Assembly (NCBI RefSeq): GCF_009900765.1
Contig: NZ_JAAABL010000023.1
Location: 1 to 55,729 of the forward strand
Source of the DNA: Rhodovarius lipocyclicus
Lineage (GTDB): Bacteria > Pseudomonadota > Alphaproteobacteria > Acetobacterales > Acetobacteraceae
Direction: 5' to 3'
Length of the DNA stretch: 55,729 bases
The translations under genes and the position numbers were made by a program. Below, piece after piece: positions 24,880 through 33,879 of the stretch. The notes below the pieces were generated by a model. The model made no database searches. It was not told the DNA's origin and saw only the letters and a list, made by a program, of their open reading frames with translations. Within the stretch, counting starts at the first letter, position 1. Every line of letters begins with the position of its first letter.

Positions 24880-25897
24880 CGAAGCTGATCCTCAGCAGCA
24901 GGTCCCGGCCCGCCGCCGCGGGTTCATCCAGATGGCCGCCCTCCTGCTCCAGGAGGCGCCGCGCCAGGGAGAGGCGGAGCAAGGGCGCCGGCGGCATGGC
25001 CCCGGCCCGCCCGACAGCCCCCGAGAGACGGAATTCCAGCGCGACCCAGCCCGGCTGCCCGTCGGGCGCGCGGCTGACGCGCAGGGCCAGCACCTGTCCG
25101 GCGATGGCGAGGGCGCCGAGCATGTCCAGCACATGTTCCAGCGCCTGGGCGATGGCGGCGGGGTGGGCGGCCACCCGCATGGGGGCCAGCCCGCTGCGGT
25201 CCAGCAGCACATCCCGCAGCCGCTCGGCATGGCGGGGCAGCAGCTCCTCCAGCATCTGCGGCAGGTCGATGGGGTGGATGGCGTCGGGCTGCTCGGGCCG
25301 CGCGCCGATCCGCAGCAGCCCGGCCAGCGAGCCCGGCAGGGTGGGGGCAGGGTTGGCGGGCGCGGGCAGGGCGGGGGCCAGCCGGGCCAGGCGGTCGCTG
25401 GCCTCGGCCAGGTTCTGGCGCAGGAAGGCGATCTCGATCTGGCTCGCGCGGGCATGGGCGGCCTGGGCGCGGCGGGCGGCCGCGCGGCGCAGCGCGTGCT
25501 CGGCGGCGGCCGCTGCCGTGCGCGCGTCGCAGCGGCACGGCAGCAGGTCCGTGACATGGCTGCGCATGGCGCGGGCGGCCTCGGCCGGGGTGATGGCGTC
25601 GGCGACCAGGATGATTTCCAGCGCCAGGGTCTCGTCGCGCATGCGCATGGCGGCCTCGGCCAGTTCCATGGCGCCGGGCTGGCTCAGTTCCAGCACCAGC
25701 AGGCCGATCCCCGGCATGCCGCGCAGTAGGTCCAGCACCTCATCGCGGCTGTGGGCCAGCTGGGTGGACAGGTCGTGAGCTCGTAGCGCGTCGTCCGGCA
25801 ATGGGGCGCCCGCCGGACTGGAAGCCATCAGCAACGCGGCCAGGGCGGTGCTGGCGGGTGCAACCTGCGGCTGAGGAAGTGGTACGGTGTGAGCCAT
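24872..25897 (-). CDS. Degenerate receiver plus histidine-kinase-like ATPase protein
   Basis: A 341-residue cytoplasmic protein coupled to the GH8 cellulase gene by an eight-base overlap. Residues about 35-140 have the alternating pattern of a receiver domain (LLRGMPGIGLLVLELSQPG; LEIILVADAITPAEAARAMRSHVTDLL) but lack a clear phospho-acceptor aspartate pair. After a coiled-coil-like region (residues 140-180), the C-terminal 130 residues resemble a GHKL ATPase: AIAQALEHVLDMLGALA in place of the N box, LLRLSLARRLLEQEGGHLDE and RDLLLRISFDV like the end of a kinase. The N-box asparagine and the DxGxG G1 box are missing. No HisKA histidine is evident. Probably a non-catalytic scaffold or sensor; family not firmly recognised. 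Confidence 0.5.
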   Translation of the reverse strand: MAHTVPLPQPQVAPASTALAALLMASSPAGAPLPDDALRAHDLSTQLAHSRDEVLDLLRGMPGIGLLVLELSQPGAMELAEAAMRMRDETLALEIILVADAITPAEAARAMRSHVTDLLPCRCDARTAAAAAEHALRRAAARRAQAAHARASQIEIAFLRQNLAEASDRLARLAPALPAPANPAPTLPGSLAGLLRIGARPEQPDAIHPIDLPQMLEELLPRHAERLRDVLLDRSGLAPMRVAAHPAAIAQALEHVLDMLGALAIAGQVLALRVSRAPDGQPGWVALEFRLSGAVGRAGAMPPAPLLRLSLARRLLEQEGGHLDEPAAAGRDLLLRISFDV

Positions 25898-26174
25898 GAC
25901 CGCGAAACTAGGGGCAAGGGCGGGAGCGGTTCGATAGAGGAATTGCCCCGTTTGGTCAGGTTCTATTCAACTTTCGTTGACAATACTGCCCAGGCGCCGG
26001 GCGGGTATGAACAAGGCATCAATATCAATCAGGAATGCGATAAAACCTGACGGACTCACCGAGTTGTGATCTGTATCAATTCTTGGATAAATCCTTCCGG
26101 GTGTCGCAGGTCTCCCTTGCGGCACCCGCTCGCGCATTCTGTGCACCCGCAGCAAGCGGGTGGTTCGCCATGGG
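25898..26174. other. Intergenic region with hairpins, between two minus-strand genes
   Basis: 277 bases of lower GC content than the surroundings, upstream of the kinase-like/cellulase pair and downstream of a Bug receptor gene. It holds a small inverted repeat TCAAC-TTTC-GTTGA (25967-25980), directly joined to a TTGACA on the plus strand, and a 10-base stem hairpin GGGTGTCGCA / TGCGGCACCC (26099-26127) with one G-T pair. The second could end the Bug gene transcript but has no T run on the minus strand. No convincing gene is seen here. Confidence 0.45.
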
Positions 26175-27149
26175 CTATCGTAATGCTTGCGGCTCGATGC
26201 CGGCGCGGCGTGCCGTCTCCCCCCATTTCGCCAGTTCCGCCTGCACGAAGGCGCGGGTTTCGGCGGGGGTGGAGCTGATCACCTCCGCGCCCAGGATGCG
26301 GTGGCGCTCGATCACCGAGGGCACGCGCAGGGCCTGGGCGATGTCGCGCGACTGGGTGGTGGCCAGGTCCTCGGCCATGTTGCCCGGGCCCATCACCATG
26401 CCCCAGGTCGTGGCCTCGAAGCCGGGCAGCAGGGCCTCGGCCATGGTGGGTACATCGGGCAGTTGCGGGCTGCGGGTCGCACCCGTGGTGGCCAGCGCCT
26501 TCAGCGCGCCGGATTGGATATGCACCAGCGCCGCCGGCACGGTGTCGAACATGATGTCCACCCGGCCGGACATCAGATCGGGGTGCGCCTGGGTGCTGCC
26601 GCGATAGGGCACATAGGTCATCTCGATGCCGGTCAGGCTGGCGAACAGCACCGGGGCCAGGCGCACCACCCCGCCGGTGCCCGCGAAGGTGACGGCGCCT
26701 GCGCCGCGGCGCTTGGCGTGGTCCACCAGCTGCGCGGGCGTGCTGGCCGCGAAATCGCGCGCGGCGCACAGCACCAGCGGCGTGCGCGTGGTCAGCGACA
26801 GGAAGGTGAAATCGGCCATCGTGTCGAAGGGCAGGCGGTAGAAGGCGGCATTCACCGGATGCGCCACGCTGACCAGACCCAACGTGTGCCCATCCGCCGG
26901 GCTGCGGGCGATGACCTCGGTGCCGATGATGCCGTCGGCACCCGCCCGGTTTTCCACCGCCACCGGCTGGCCCCAGGTGACGGAGAGCGGGTCCGCGATC
27001 AGCCGGGCCGTGATGTCGGACACGCCGCCGGGCGTGTAGGGCACCACCATGCGCATAGGGCGCTGGGCGGCGAAGCGCTGGGCGTGGGCGGGGCGCAGGG
27101 CAGGCGCCAGCAAGGGCAGCGCCAATGCGGCGCGGCGGGTGATGGACAT
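26175..27149 (-). CDS. Bug-family tripartite tricarboxylate receptor (TctC-like)
   Basis: A 324-residue periplasmic receptor of the Bug family. Signal peptide MSITRRAALALPLLAPALRP carries a twin-arginine-like RR and ends near AHAQ (about residue 24). The mature protein has MRMVVPYTPGGVSDITARLIAD, the conserved ligand loop, GTGGVVRLAP and TYVPYRGSTQAHPDL, then SPQLPDVPTMAEA, all family landmarks. Only one receptor gene is here, with no TctA/TctB. It is not closely similar to the receptor at 2279-3256, so the two probably bind different carboxylates. An arginine pair in the signal suggests Tat or Sec export; not certain. Confidence 0.92.
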   Translation of the reverse strand: MSITRRAALALPLLAPALRPAHAQRFAAQRPMRMVVPYTPGGVSDITARLIADPLSVTWGQPVAVENRAGADGIIGTEVIARSPADGHTLGLVSVAHPVNAAFYRLPFDTMADFTFLSLTTRTPLVLCAARDFAASTPAQLVDHAKRRGAGAVTFAGTGGVVRLAPVLFASLTGIEMTYVPYRGSTQAHPDLMSGRVDIMFDTVPAALVHIQSGALKALATTGATRSPQLPDVPTMAEALLPGFEATTWGMVMGPGNMAEDLATTQSRDIAQALRVPSVIERHRILGAEVISSTPAETRAFVQAELAKWGETARRAGIEPQALR

Positions 27150-27214
27150 GTTGTTCCTCCGTGTATTGCCACGGAGCGTGCACCGCGCCCGCCCCCGCGG
27201 GCAAGCACGGTTTC

Positions 27215-27865
27215 TCAGGCGCCGATCAGGCCCTTTTCGCGCAGCAGCGCCTCACCGCGCCGGAACGCCGCGGCCATCTGCGCCACGGGCATGGCGCCCG
27301 AGAACAGCAAATGCCGTTCCAGCGCGAAGCTCGACACGCCAGAGATGCCGCCCTGCCGGAACGAAGCGTCGGTCGCGACGATCTGTTCCATGTCCTGGTC
27401 GGAGGCGAGGTATTCCGCCGCCTCCAGCCCATGCTCCGCGCCGATGCGGGCCAGCACGGCCAGGTCGCCCACATCCTCGCCATCGTGGAAATAGGCCTGG
27501 AACAGCGCCTCCAGCACCGGGGCCTGCACGCCGTGGCGCTGGGCCAGCAGGGACAGGCGGTGGGCGTTCAGCGTGTTGGGCGTGCGGGCCTGGCGGTCCA
27601 GGCGGAACTCCAGCCCCGCCGCGTCACCGGCCGCCGTCACCTGGGCGTCCAGTTCCTTCGAGCGTTCCAGGCTGCCGAATTTGGCCGCGCGGTATTCGGC
27701 GCGCGACACGCCCTCGGGCGGCATTTCGGGGTTGAGCTGATAGGGGTGCCAGGTCAGCTCCGCGTCCCAGCCGAGTTCCGCCAGCGCGCCTTCCAGGTTG
27801 CGCTTGCCGATCCAGCACCAGGGGCAGATCGCGTCGGAAACGATGTCGATGCGCAGCTTGCTCAT
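27215..27865 (-). CDS. DsbA-family oxidoreductase (FrnE/2-hydroxychromene isomerase-like)
   Basis: A 216-residue thioredoxin-fold protein of the FrnE-type DsbA subfamily. The redox motif is Cys14-Pro-Trp-Cys17 in DAICPWCWIGKRNLE, with a cis-proline loop in GISGVSSFAL near residue 175. The absence of a signal peptide points to a cytoplasmic location, normal for this subgroup. Its start overlaps the stop of the GST gene (ATGA), so both thiol-dependent proteins are co-translated. They may act on polyketide-like, aromatic or oxidised substrates; not specified by the sequence. Confidence 0.92.
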   Translation of the reverse strand: MSKLRIDIVSDAICPWCWIGKRNLEGALAELGWDAELTWHPYQLNPEMPPEGVSRAEYRAAKFGSLERSKELDAQVTAAGDAAGLEFRLDRQARTPNTLNAHRLSLLAQRHGVQAPVLEALFQAYFHDGEDVGDLAVLARIGAEHGLEAAEYLASDQDMEQIVATDASFRQGGISGVSSFALERHLLFSGAMPVAQMAAAFRRGEALLREKGLIGA

Positions 27866-28551
27866 GCCGGGAATCCCTTGGCCTGGGCGGCCATGCCGCC
27901 GAACAGGGCGAAACCGCGTGCCCGCCAGGCGAACAGCGCGTCATCCTCCGCCAGCAGGCGGAAGGGGCTGGTGCAGCGCGCCCATTGAAAGCTGCCCAGC
28001 ACGATGTAGTCGGCATAGTTGGGGGCGTCGCCGCCCAGCCAGGGCTTGTCCGCCAGCGCGCCGCGCAGGGGTTGCAGCAGCTTGCGGAAGGCCGGCAGTT
28101 CGGCGTCGCGCTTGCCCTGGATGGCCTCCAGCGTGCTGCCGAAGCGCGCCTCCCGCGTCTGGCGGAAATAGGCCTGGTCGGTGGGGGCCAGGCAGTCGTG
28201 GATGTCCTTCACGATCAGCCGGGCGAGCGCCGGGTGCAGGGCGGTGTCGGCCCAGCTGTTCACGAAGCGCACCAGCCCGGCGGCACCGCCGAACAGGGAG
28301 GGACGGTCGGGGTATTTCTCCTCCAGCCACTCCGCGATGCGCCAGGAATCGGAGAGCACCTTCTCCCCATCCACCAGCACCGGCACCAGCCCCTGGCCGG
28401 AGAAGGCCAGGCGGTCCTTCTCGGTGAAGCGCCAGGGGGTGCCCTCGGCCTCGAGCCCCTTGTGGGCCAGGGCGAAGCGAGTGCGCCAGCAATAGGGGCT
28501 GAAGCGGCGGCCCGGGTCCTCCCCGGCCAGTTCATAGAGCAGGCGCTGCAT
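27862..28551 (-). CDS. Glutathione S-transferase family protein (beta-etherase-like)
   Basis: A 229-residue GST: N-terminal thioredoxin-like domain (residues 1-80) with FSPYCWRTRFALAHKGL at the active-site region and LVPVLVDGEKVLSDSWRIAEWLEEKYP as the glutathione-binding Ser-containing segment, then an all-helical domain with GGDAPNYADYIVLGSF. The Ser/Cys active-site environment (SPYCW) and the pattern resemble the LigE/beta-etherase-like group. The ATG at 28551 has GGGGGA upstream; the longer frame is not conserved. It is divergent from pobA, suggesting a role around aromatic compound metabolism, which is inference. Confidence 0.88.
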   Translation of the reverse strand: MQRLLYELAGEDPGRRFSPYCWRTRFALAHKGLEAEGTPWRFTEKDRLAFSGQGLVPVLVDGEKVLSDSWRIAEWLEEKYPDRPSLFGGAAGLVRFVNSWADTALHPALARLIVKDIHDCLAPTDQAYFRQTREARFGSTLEAIQGKRDAELPAFRKLLQPLRGALADKPWLGGDAPNYADYIVLGSFQWARCTSPFRLLAEDDALFAWRARGFALFGGMAAQAKGFPA

Positions 28552-28627
28552 GTTTCCCCCGTTGCGTGCTGGCGATTGGAGCATCATTTGGGGGTGAGAA
28601 GCACAAAACGAAAAGGGGGAGGGGCGC

Positions 28628-29791
28628 ATGCGCTGTCAGGTTGGCATCATCGGAGCAGGGCCGGCCGGCCTGCTGCTGGGGCATCTGCTGCACCGTGCGG
28701 GTATCGACGCCGTGGTGATCGAAAGCCGCTCCCGCCGGTATATCGAGGGGCGCATCCGCGCGGGGCTGCTGGAACAAGGCAGCGTGGAGACGCTGGTCGA
28801 GGCCGGGCTGGGCGAGCGACTGCTGCGCGAAGGCCTGCCGCATGAAGGCGTGGAGCTGCGCCATGAGGGCGGCAGCCACCGCATCGAGCTGACGCGCCTG
28901 ACCGGAAAGCGCGTGACCATCTATGGCCAGCAGGAGGTGGTGAAGGACCTGGTGGCCGCGCGGCTGGCGGCCGGGCTGCCGCTGTTCTTCGAGGTCTCGG
29001 GCGTGCGGGTGGAGGGGATCGAGGGCCCGCGCCCGGCCATCCACTTCACCCATGCGGACGGGACCGAGCGCCTGGATTGCGACATCATCGCCGGTTGCGA
29101 CGGGTTCCACGGCATCACGCGCGATGCCATTCCGCCGGCCGCCCTGCGCATCCTGGAGCGCGTCTATCCCTTCGCGTGGCTGGGCATCCTGGCCGAGGCC
29201 AAGCCTGCCTCCCACGAGCTGATCTATGCCAGGCACCAGGATGGCTTCGCGCTGGCGACCATGCGCAGCGAGAGCCTCAGCCGCCTCTATCTGCAATGCG
29301 CGCCCGACGAGGACCCCGCCGCCTGGCCCGATGCGCGGATCTGGGCCGCGCTGCACCGCCGCCTGGGCCCGGTGCCGGAGGGGCCGATCATCCAGAAGGG
29401 CGTCACCGGCATGCGCAGCTTCGTGGCGGAGCCGATGCGCTTCGGCAGCCTGTTCCTGGCCGGGGATGCGGCGCACATCGTGCCGCCCACCGGGGCCAAG
29501 GGCATGAACCTGGCCATCGCGGATGTGCGGGTGCTGGCGGCGGCGCTGGACGGCTTCTTCCGCCGCGGCGAGACGCGGCTGATGGAGGAGTACAGCCGCA
29601 TCTGCCTGGCCCGGGTGTGGAAGGTGCAGCGCTTCTCCTGGTGGATGACGCAGATGCTGCACCGCTTCGACGCGGCCGATGGGTTCGAGCACCATGTCCA
29701 GGCGGCCGAGCTGGACTATCTGTTCAGCAGCGAGGCCGCGCAGAAGACCCTGGCCGAGAACTATGTGGGGCTGCCGTATGAGGGGGTGTGA
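28628..29791 (+). CDS. pobA: 4-hydroxybenzoate 3-monooxygenase
   Basis: A 387-residue FAD monooxygenase turning 4-hydroxybenzoate into protocatechuate with NADPH and oxygen. Landmarks: GAGPAG (residues 9-14), the substrate/FAD segment GRIRAGLLEQGSVE, CDGFHG, the GD motif LAGDAAHIVPPTGAKGMNLA, ELIYARHQDGFALATMRSES matching the substrate-contact tyrosine and Ser-x-Arg region, and the C-terminal NYVGLPYEG containing the second active-site tyrosine. Length and motifs agree with pseudomonad PobA (about 394 residues). A GGGGGAGGGG site precedes the ATG. No pobR or pca genes are adjacent; the next gene is a restriction-modification system. Confidence 0.96.
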   Translation: MRCQVGIIGAGPAGLLLGHLLHRAGIDAVVIESRSRRYIEGRIRAGLLEQGSVETLVEAGLGERLLREGLPHEGVELRHEGGSHRIELTRLTGKRVTIYGQQEVVKDLVAARLAAGLPLFFEVSGVRVEGIEGPRPAIHFTHADGTERLDCDIIAGCDGFHGITRDAIPPAALRILERVYPFAWLGILAEAKPASHELIYARHQDGFALATMRSESLSRLYLQCAPDEDPAAWPDARIWAALHRRLGPVPEGPIIQKGVTGMRSFVAEPMRFGSLFLAGDAAHIVPPTGAKGMNLAIADVRVLAAALDGFFRRGETRLMEEYSRICLARVWKVQRFSWWMTQMLHRFDAADGFEHHVQAAELDYLFSSEAAQKTLAENYVGLPYEGV

Positions 29792-29990
29792 AGCTGATGT
29801 TGTTAAAAGCTTTCTCCGATCTTTCCTTGTTCCGGCCGATCACGCCAAACCGATGGAATGAAGGGCGGTGTCGGAAGGTGCGTTGCCCCGATAGAAGCCG
29901 AGTTCCCCACATGTTAGTCCACGCGCGAATGCACTTTACCTGTCGGATGACCTGATTGCGGGGCATCATGGTGGTCACGAATCGTGGGGC

Positions 29991-31769
29991 TTGATGATGG
30001 CTGGAGCTGTAGAGGGAGCGCACAAGCGGCACGGCTCTGAAGCGGTAGTATCTCACCTGCTCACTCGCCAACGTGCCCTTTCTGCTTCTGCCGTCGTTGA
30101 TGCGGCAAGCGTGGAGGCTGCCCGCTCCCTCGCGTATGCCGCTGCCGTGGCGTGGTGGCAGGAGAACGCCAAAGCCCATGGCGCCGGCCGGCTAGCGCAT
30201 GTCGCCTTGCCCGCCGGGCTGGCGCTCGCCGAGCTGTCGCCTTTTACTGTCGCTGATGCGCGTGCCTTCGGGCGTGATGTTGTTCGCTTACCGGTGCCGG
30301 AAGCCGTGGCGGCACTTGGCCGCCTCTACACCCAAGCTCTGCCGCCAACGCACAGGACCAAGCACGGTATCTTCTACACTCCGCCTGCCTTGGTCCGACG
30401 CTTGTTGGACAAGGCGCACGCTGCTGGCCATGACTGGCGCGTTGGGCGGGCGATTGATCCTTCATGTGGGGGTGGCGCTTTCCTCGTGGAAGCCGCTGTC
30501 CGGATGCTTGCCGCGATGGAGGGGGCTGAACCTGCCATCGCTCTCTCCGCACTCGGCTCCCGGTTGCGTGGCTGGGATTTGGATGGTTTCGCCGCATGGC
30601 TGGCCAATCTCGCGGTTGAAGCCGTGGCCCTTCCTTTGGTCGCCGCGTCCAGCCGCCGCCTTGGCCATGTCGCAGAGATACGCGACGCATTGTCCAGTTT
30701 CGAGGATGCGGCCGGGATGCACGATTTGGTCATGGGCAACCCACCCTTCGGTAAGGTGAAAGATACGCCCGAGACGCGCGCCCGCTTCGGCCGCAGTCTG
30801 CACGGGCATCCGAACCTCTACGGGCTGTTCACCGATCTTGCCGTGCATCTGGCGAAGCCGGGCGGCGGGATCGTGGCCTATCTGACACCCGCGAGCTTCC
30901 TGGCCGGCCACTACTTCAAAGCCCTGCGCCGGCTGTTGCATGAGTACGCGGCGCCCGTATCGATTGACCTACTCGAAAGCCGCAAGGATGCCTTCGCGGA
31001 CGTGCTGCAAGAGGTCGCCCTGTCCACCTTCCGGCGCGGCCGTGCCGAGCGCAGCGCGACATGCGCCGTAGTGCTTGCCGAGCGTGGCGTGCTAACGGTG
31101 CAGCCGACAGGCGCCTTGATCCTGCCGGACGATCCTGAAGCGCCGTGGACCCTTCCACGCAGCGCCGCAGATGCCGCCTTCGTGCAGCGTATGCGCGAGA
31201 TGCCCGCGCGCCTCGCCGATTGGGGCTACGCAGTATCGACAGGCCCGCTTGTGTGGAACCGCCACAAGCCCCGGCTGCACTCTAAGCCGGGAGAGAACCG
31301 CGTCCCCATCGTGTGGGCGGAGGCGGTCACGCAGGATGGACGCTTCATCCTTAAGGCGACGAAGCGGAACCACGCGCCGTGGTTCGAGCCGAGCGGGCCG
31401 CATGATCCGAACATCGTCACGCGGCCTTGTGTGTTGGTGCAGCGGACCACCGCGAAAGAACAGGGCCGCCGGCTTATCTCGGCGGAGATGCCGGCCGAAG
31501 TGATCGCGCAGCACGGCCGCATCACGGTTGAGAACCATCTCAACATGGTGTTGCCCATGGTTGCTAAGCCAAAGGTGCCGGTGTCCGCAGTTGCCGCCTT
31601 CCTCTCCACCATGACAGCTGACCGTGTGCTTCGCTGCATCAACGCATCCGTCGCCGTGAGCGCATCAGAGCTTGAAGCTATGCCCCTACCCGCCGCCGGT
31701 GACTTGTTAGCCGCGCTCGCTACGCCCGATCCAGAGAAGGCAGTCGCACGCCTCTATGGTGCCGAATGA
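29991..31769 (+). CDS. BsuBI/PstI-associated adenine-N6 DNA methyltransferase
   Basis: A 592-residue DNA adenine methyltransferase of a type II restriction-modification system. Motif I is DPSCGGGAFLVEA (from Asp156) for S-adenosylmethionine, and the catalytic motif IV is NPPF (Asn250-Pro-Pro-Phe) in LVMGNPPFGKV; TKHGIFYTPPALV before motif I is typical of gamma/Eco57I-like enzymes. The C-terminal region (from about residue 400) should be the target-recognition domain. Downstream ATGA overlap with the endonuclease gene identifies it as the protecting methylase, expected to modify the A of CTGCAG if the enzyme follows BsuBI/PstI. The 199 bases before the ATG are AT-richer and hold no control gene. 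Confidence 0.9.
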   Translation: MMMAGAVEGAHKRHGSEAVVSHLLTRQRALSASAVVDAASVEAARSLAYAAAVAWWQENAKAHGAGRLAHVALPAGLALAELSPFTVADARAFGRDVVRLPVPEAVAALGRLYTQALPPTHRTKHGIFYTPPALVRRLLDKAHAAGHDWRVGRAIDPSCGGGAFLVEAAVRMLAAMEGAEPAIALSALGSRLRGWDLDGFAAWLANLAVEAVALPLVAASSRRLGHVAEIRDALSSFEDAAGMHDLVMGNPPFGKVKDTPETRARFGRSLHGHPNLYGLFTDLAVHLAKPGGGIVAYLTPASFLAGHYFKALRRLLHEYAAPVSIDLLESRKDAFADVLQEVALSTFRRGRAERSATCAVVLAERGVLTVQPTGALILPDDPEAPWTLPRSAADAAFVQRMREMPARLADWGYAVSTGPLVWNRHKPRLHSKPGENRVPIVWAEAVTQDGRFILKATKRNHAPWFEPSGPHDPNIVTRPCVLVQRTTAKEQGRRLISAEMPAEVIAQHGRITVENHLNMVLPMVAKPKVPVSAVAAFLSTMTADRVLRCINASVAVSASELEAMPLPAAGDLLAALATPDPEKAVARLYGAE

Positions 31770-32866
31770 GCCTGCCGCCGCTAATACCCTGGCAGGACGT
31801 TCGCGAACGACTGTTGACGATCTTCCCCGAGGGCACACCGGATCGCCGCAATCTTGTCCGCGACATGGCCGCGAAGACTGTGTTTGTTGCACTCTACATT
31901 GGTGCCGTAGCTGGTTCTAACAGATGGCTTGCACCCCGCCATGTAGTTCACATGTCGGATAGCTTGGCTGCGCAACAGACCGACGATGTGCGTAACCTTG
32001 TCTACGATGTGCACGGAGGCGCAAACCTTCCCCGCAAGCATGCTGAGAAGCGTTGGTATGCCGACAACACCCGCGAACCCATCCGCGATGAAGTGCTCCG
32101 GAACGGCCTAGTTCCATGCAATGCAATAGTGGAGCTTGCAGGGGTGCCGACTACCTCACCCAAGGGCCGCTATGCCCTTCAAGCGGGTTTCGCCGCGCTA
32201 TTCCGCCCTGGCATGGACGCGCCGCAGATTGAAGCAGCAGCGGTGGAATGGCGGCGGCGGAACCTCTCGGCCGCAGCACTTGCGCGTGCCGCGTTGGTTC
32301 GGAACAGCGCCAGCACCGCGAGTGCCAACATTACTGTGCAATGCCCCAACGGCCCGTCCATTATCCTGCCGCCCGGGCCGAGTCCGCTAATTACTAAGGC
32401 AGTTGTGGAAGTCTTCGCGCCAATTTTTCTGGGCGATCCGCGCGTGGCGTGGATCAGTGACAGTGCGAACAAGATGCCCTTCCGCGACGCCCCGCTTGAG
32501 CGCGCGCTCGGCGTCACATTGGATGCGGCGACGATGTTGCCGGACGTGGTGCTTGTGGACCTTGATCCGCCCGGCCGCGCAGGCGAAGTACTGTTGGTGT
32601 TCGTGGAAGTAGTGGCGTCCGATGGCCCGGTGACGGAACAGCGGCAGCGTGCACTGCTGGAACTGATCGCCGCCAGCCCGCGGGCATATCAACCCGAACA
32701 TGCGGCTTTCGTCACCGCCTATATGGACCGCGGCGCCGATCCCGCGCGGCGCACCATGCCAGCGCTGGCTTGGCGGTCCTTCGCTTGGTTCGTCTCGGAA
32801 CCCGACAAGCTGGTGCAGATGCATGATGGCAGCACGGCCGCCCGGAAGCTGGCCGCGCTCCTCTGA
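31766..32866 (+). CDS. BsuBI/PstI-family type II restriction endonuclease
   Basis: A 366-residue restriction enzyme whose C-terminal part has the BsuBI_PstI_RE signature: DVVLVDLDPPGRAGEVLLVFVE then VVASDGPVTEQRQRALLELI, followed by FVTAYMDRG. Glu281 in VFVEVVASDGP and the Asp/Gly that follow form the predicted metal-binding region. The first 170 residues (helical, ending around RALVRNSAST) match the N-terminal helical domain of the family. The family's type members recognise CTGCAG; this specificity is inferred. The start overlaps the methylase stop (ATGA), and GC content is lower than the flanking pobA and pxp genes, in keeping with horizontal transfer. Confidence 0.9.
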   Translation: MSLPPLIPWQDVRERLLTIFPEGTPDRRNLVRDMAAKTVFVALYIGAVAGSNRWLAPRHVVHMSDSLAAQQTDDVRNLVYDVHGGANLPRKHAEKRWYADNTREPIRDEVLRNGLVPCNAIVELAGVPTTSPKGRYALQAGFAALFRPGMDAPQIEAAAVEWRRRNLSAAALARAALVRNSASTASANITVQCPNGPSIILPPGPSPLITKAVVEVFAPIFLGDPRVAWISDSANKMPFRDAPLERALGVTLDAATMLPDVVLVDLDPPGRAGEVLLVFVEVVASDGPVTEQRQRALLELIAASPRAYQPEHAAFVTAYMDRGADPARRTMPALAWRSFAWFVSEPDKLVQMHDGSTAARKLAALL

Positions 32867-32931
32867 ACTACTCCAGGCTACCGACTGCTATCTTCGCTGA
32901 GAGATGCCAGATCGAGGCGATTGCCGGACCC

Positions 32932-33879
32932 TCACACCTCCCGCAGCCTGCCGAAGGTCGCGGCCTCGGCCTCCGCCAGCAGGAAGGCCGCGGCCTCGGC
33001 CTGTTCCACCGCCACCGCCTCGAAGCGCAGGGTGGTGCCGGGCAGGGCCTGGCCCAGCCGGTGCAGGTCCGCGGTGATGATGGTCGCGATCTTCGGATAG
33101 CCGCCGCAGCTGTGGCGGTCGGCCATCAGCGCGATGGGCTGGCCATTGCCCGGCACCTGCATGCAGCCGGTGGTGTTGGCGTCCGAGACGATCTCCTTCG
33201 CGCCGGCATGTTCCAGGGGCGCGCCTTCCAGCCGCACGCCGATGCGGTCGGCATCGCGCGTGACCGTATAGGGCGTGGTCAGCAGGGTGCGGATGGCCGC
33301 ATCCGTGAACATCTCCTGATGCGGGCCCAGCACCACGCGCAGGGGGCGGCCGCGCTCGGCGGGCACGGGGTGGGGCAGGGCGAGGTTGCGGCCGGTGCGC
33401 GCCTCGACCTGGTTGAGCGGCACCGCATCCCCCGCATGCAGGCGCCGGCCATGGAAGCCGCCGATGGCTGAGCGGGTATAGGTGGACAGGCTGCCCAGCA
33501 CCGGCTCGATCGCGAAGCCGCCCTGGATGGCCATATAGGCGACATTGCCGCGAATGGCCGCCAGATGGATCACCTGCCCGCGCCGGGCCACATGGCTGCG
33601 CCAGAACTCGATGGGCTCGCCATCCAGGGTCAGGCGGCCCTCGGCGCCGGCGAAGGCGAAGCGGATGCTCTCGGCCGCCACGCGGAATTTGGCACCCAGG
33701 CGGCACATCTCGAAGGCGGCGTCGCCCGGGTCATTGCCCACCAGCACATTGGCCGAGCGCAGCGACAGCCCGTCCAGCGCGCCGGAGGGGGCCACGCCGA
33801 TATCCATGAAGCCGAGGCGCCCCCGGTCCTGGATGGTGGTGAACAGGCCGGGTTCCAAAACGTCCAGCGCCGCGCTCAT
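32932..33879 (-). CDS. pxpC: 5-oxoprolinase subunit PxpC (KipA-like)
   Basis: A 315-residue cyclophilin-fold protein of the biotin-dependent-carboxyltransferase-like family (AHS2). The conserved start LEPGLFTTIQDRGRLGF, then GVAPSGALDGLSLRSANVLVGND, is the family signature; DANTTGCMQVPGNGQPIALMADRHSCGGYPKIA is the conserved second half. With PxpA and PxpB it makes the ATP-dependent 5-oxoprolinase that hydrolyses pyroglutamate to glutamate. Start overlaps the pxpB stop (ATGA). Confidence 0.94.
   Translation of the reverse strand: MSAALDVLEPGLFTTIQDRGRLGFMDIGVAPSGALDGLSLRSANVLVGNDPGDAAFEMCRLGAKFRVAAESIRFAFAGAEGRLTLDGEPIEFWRSHVARRGQVIHLAAIRGNVAYMAIQGGFAIEPVLGSLSTYTRSAIGGFHGRRLHAGDAVPLNQVEARTGRNLALPHPVPAERGRPLRVVLGPHQEMFTDAAIRTLLTTPYTVTRDADRIGVRLEGAPLEHAGAKEIVSDANTTGCMQVPGNGQPIALMADRHSCGGYPKIATIITADLHRLGQALPGTTLRFEAVAVEQAEAAAFLLAEAEAATFGRLREV

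Noticed and set aside
25967-26155. A 62-codon minus-strand frame in the intergenic region
   Set aside because: No ribosome site, no homology and composition unlike coding sequence; the region holds hairpins instead.
29991-32866. The restriction-modification pair as part of a larger defence island or prophage
   Set aside because: Genes on both sides are metabolic (pobA, pxpC) and no integrase, phage or other defence gene was found.
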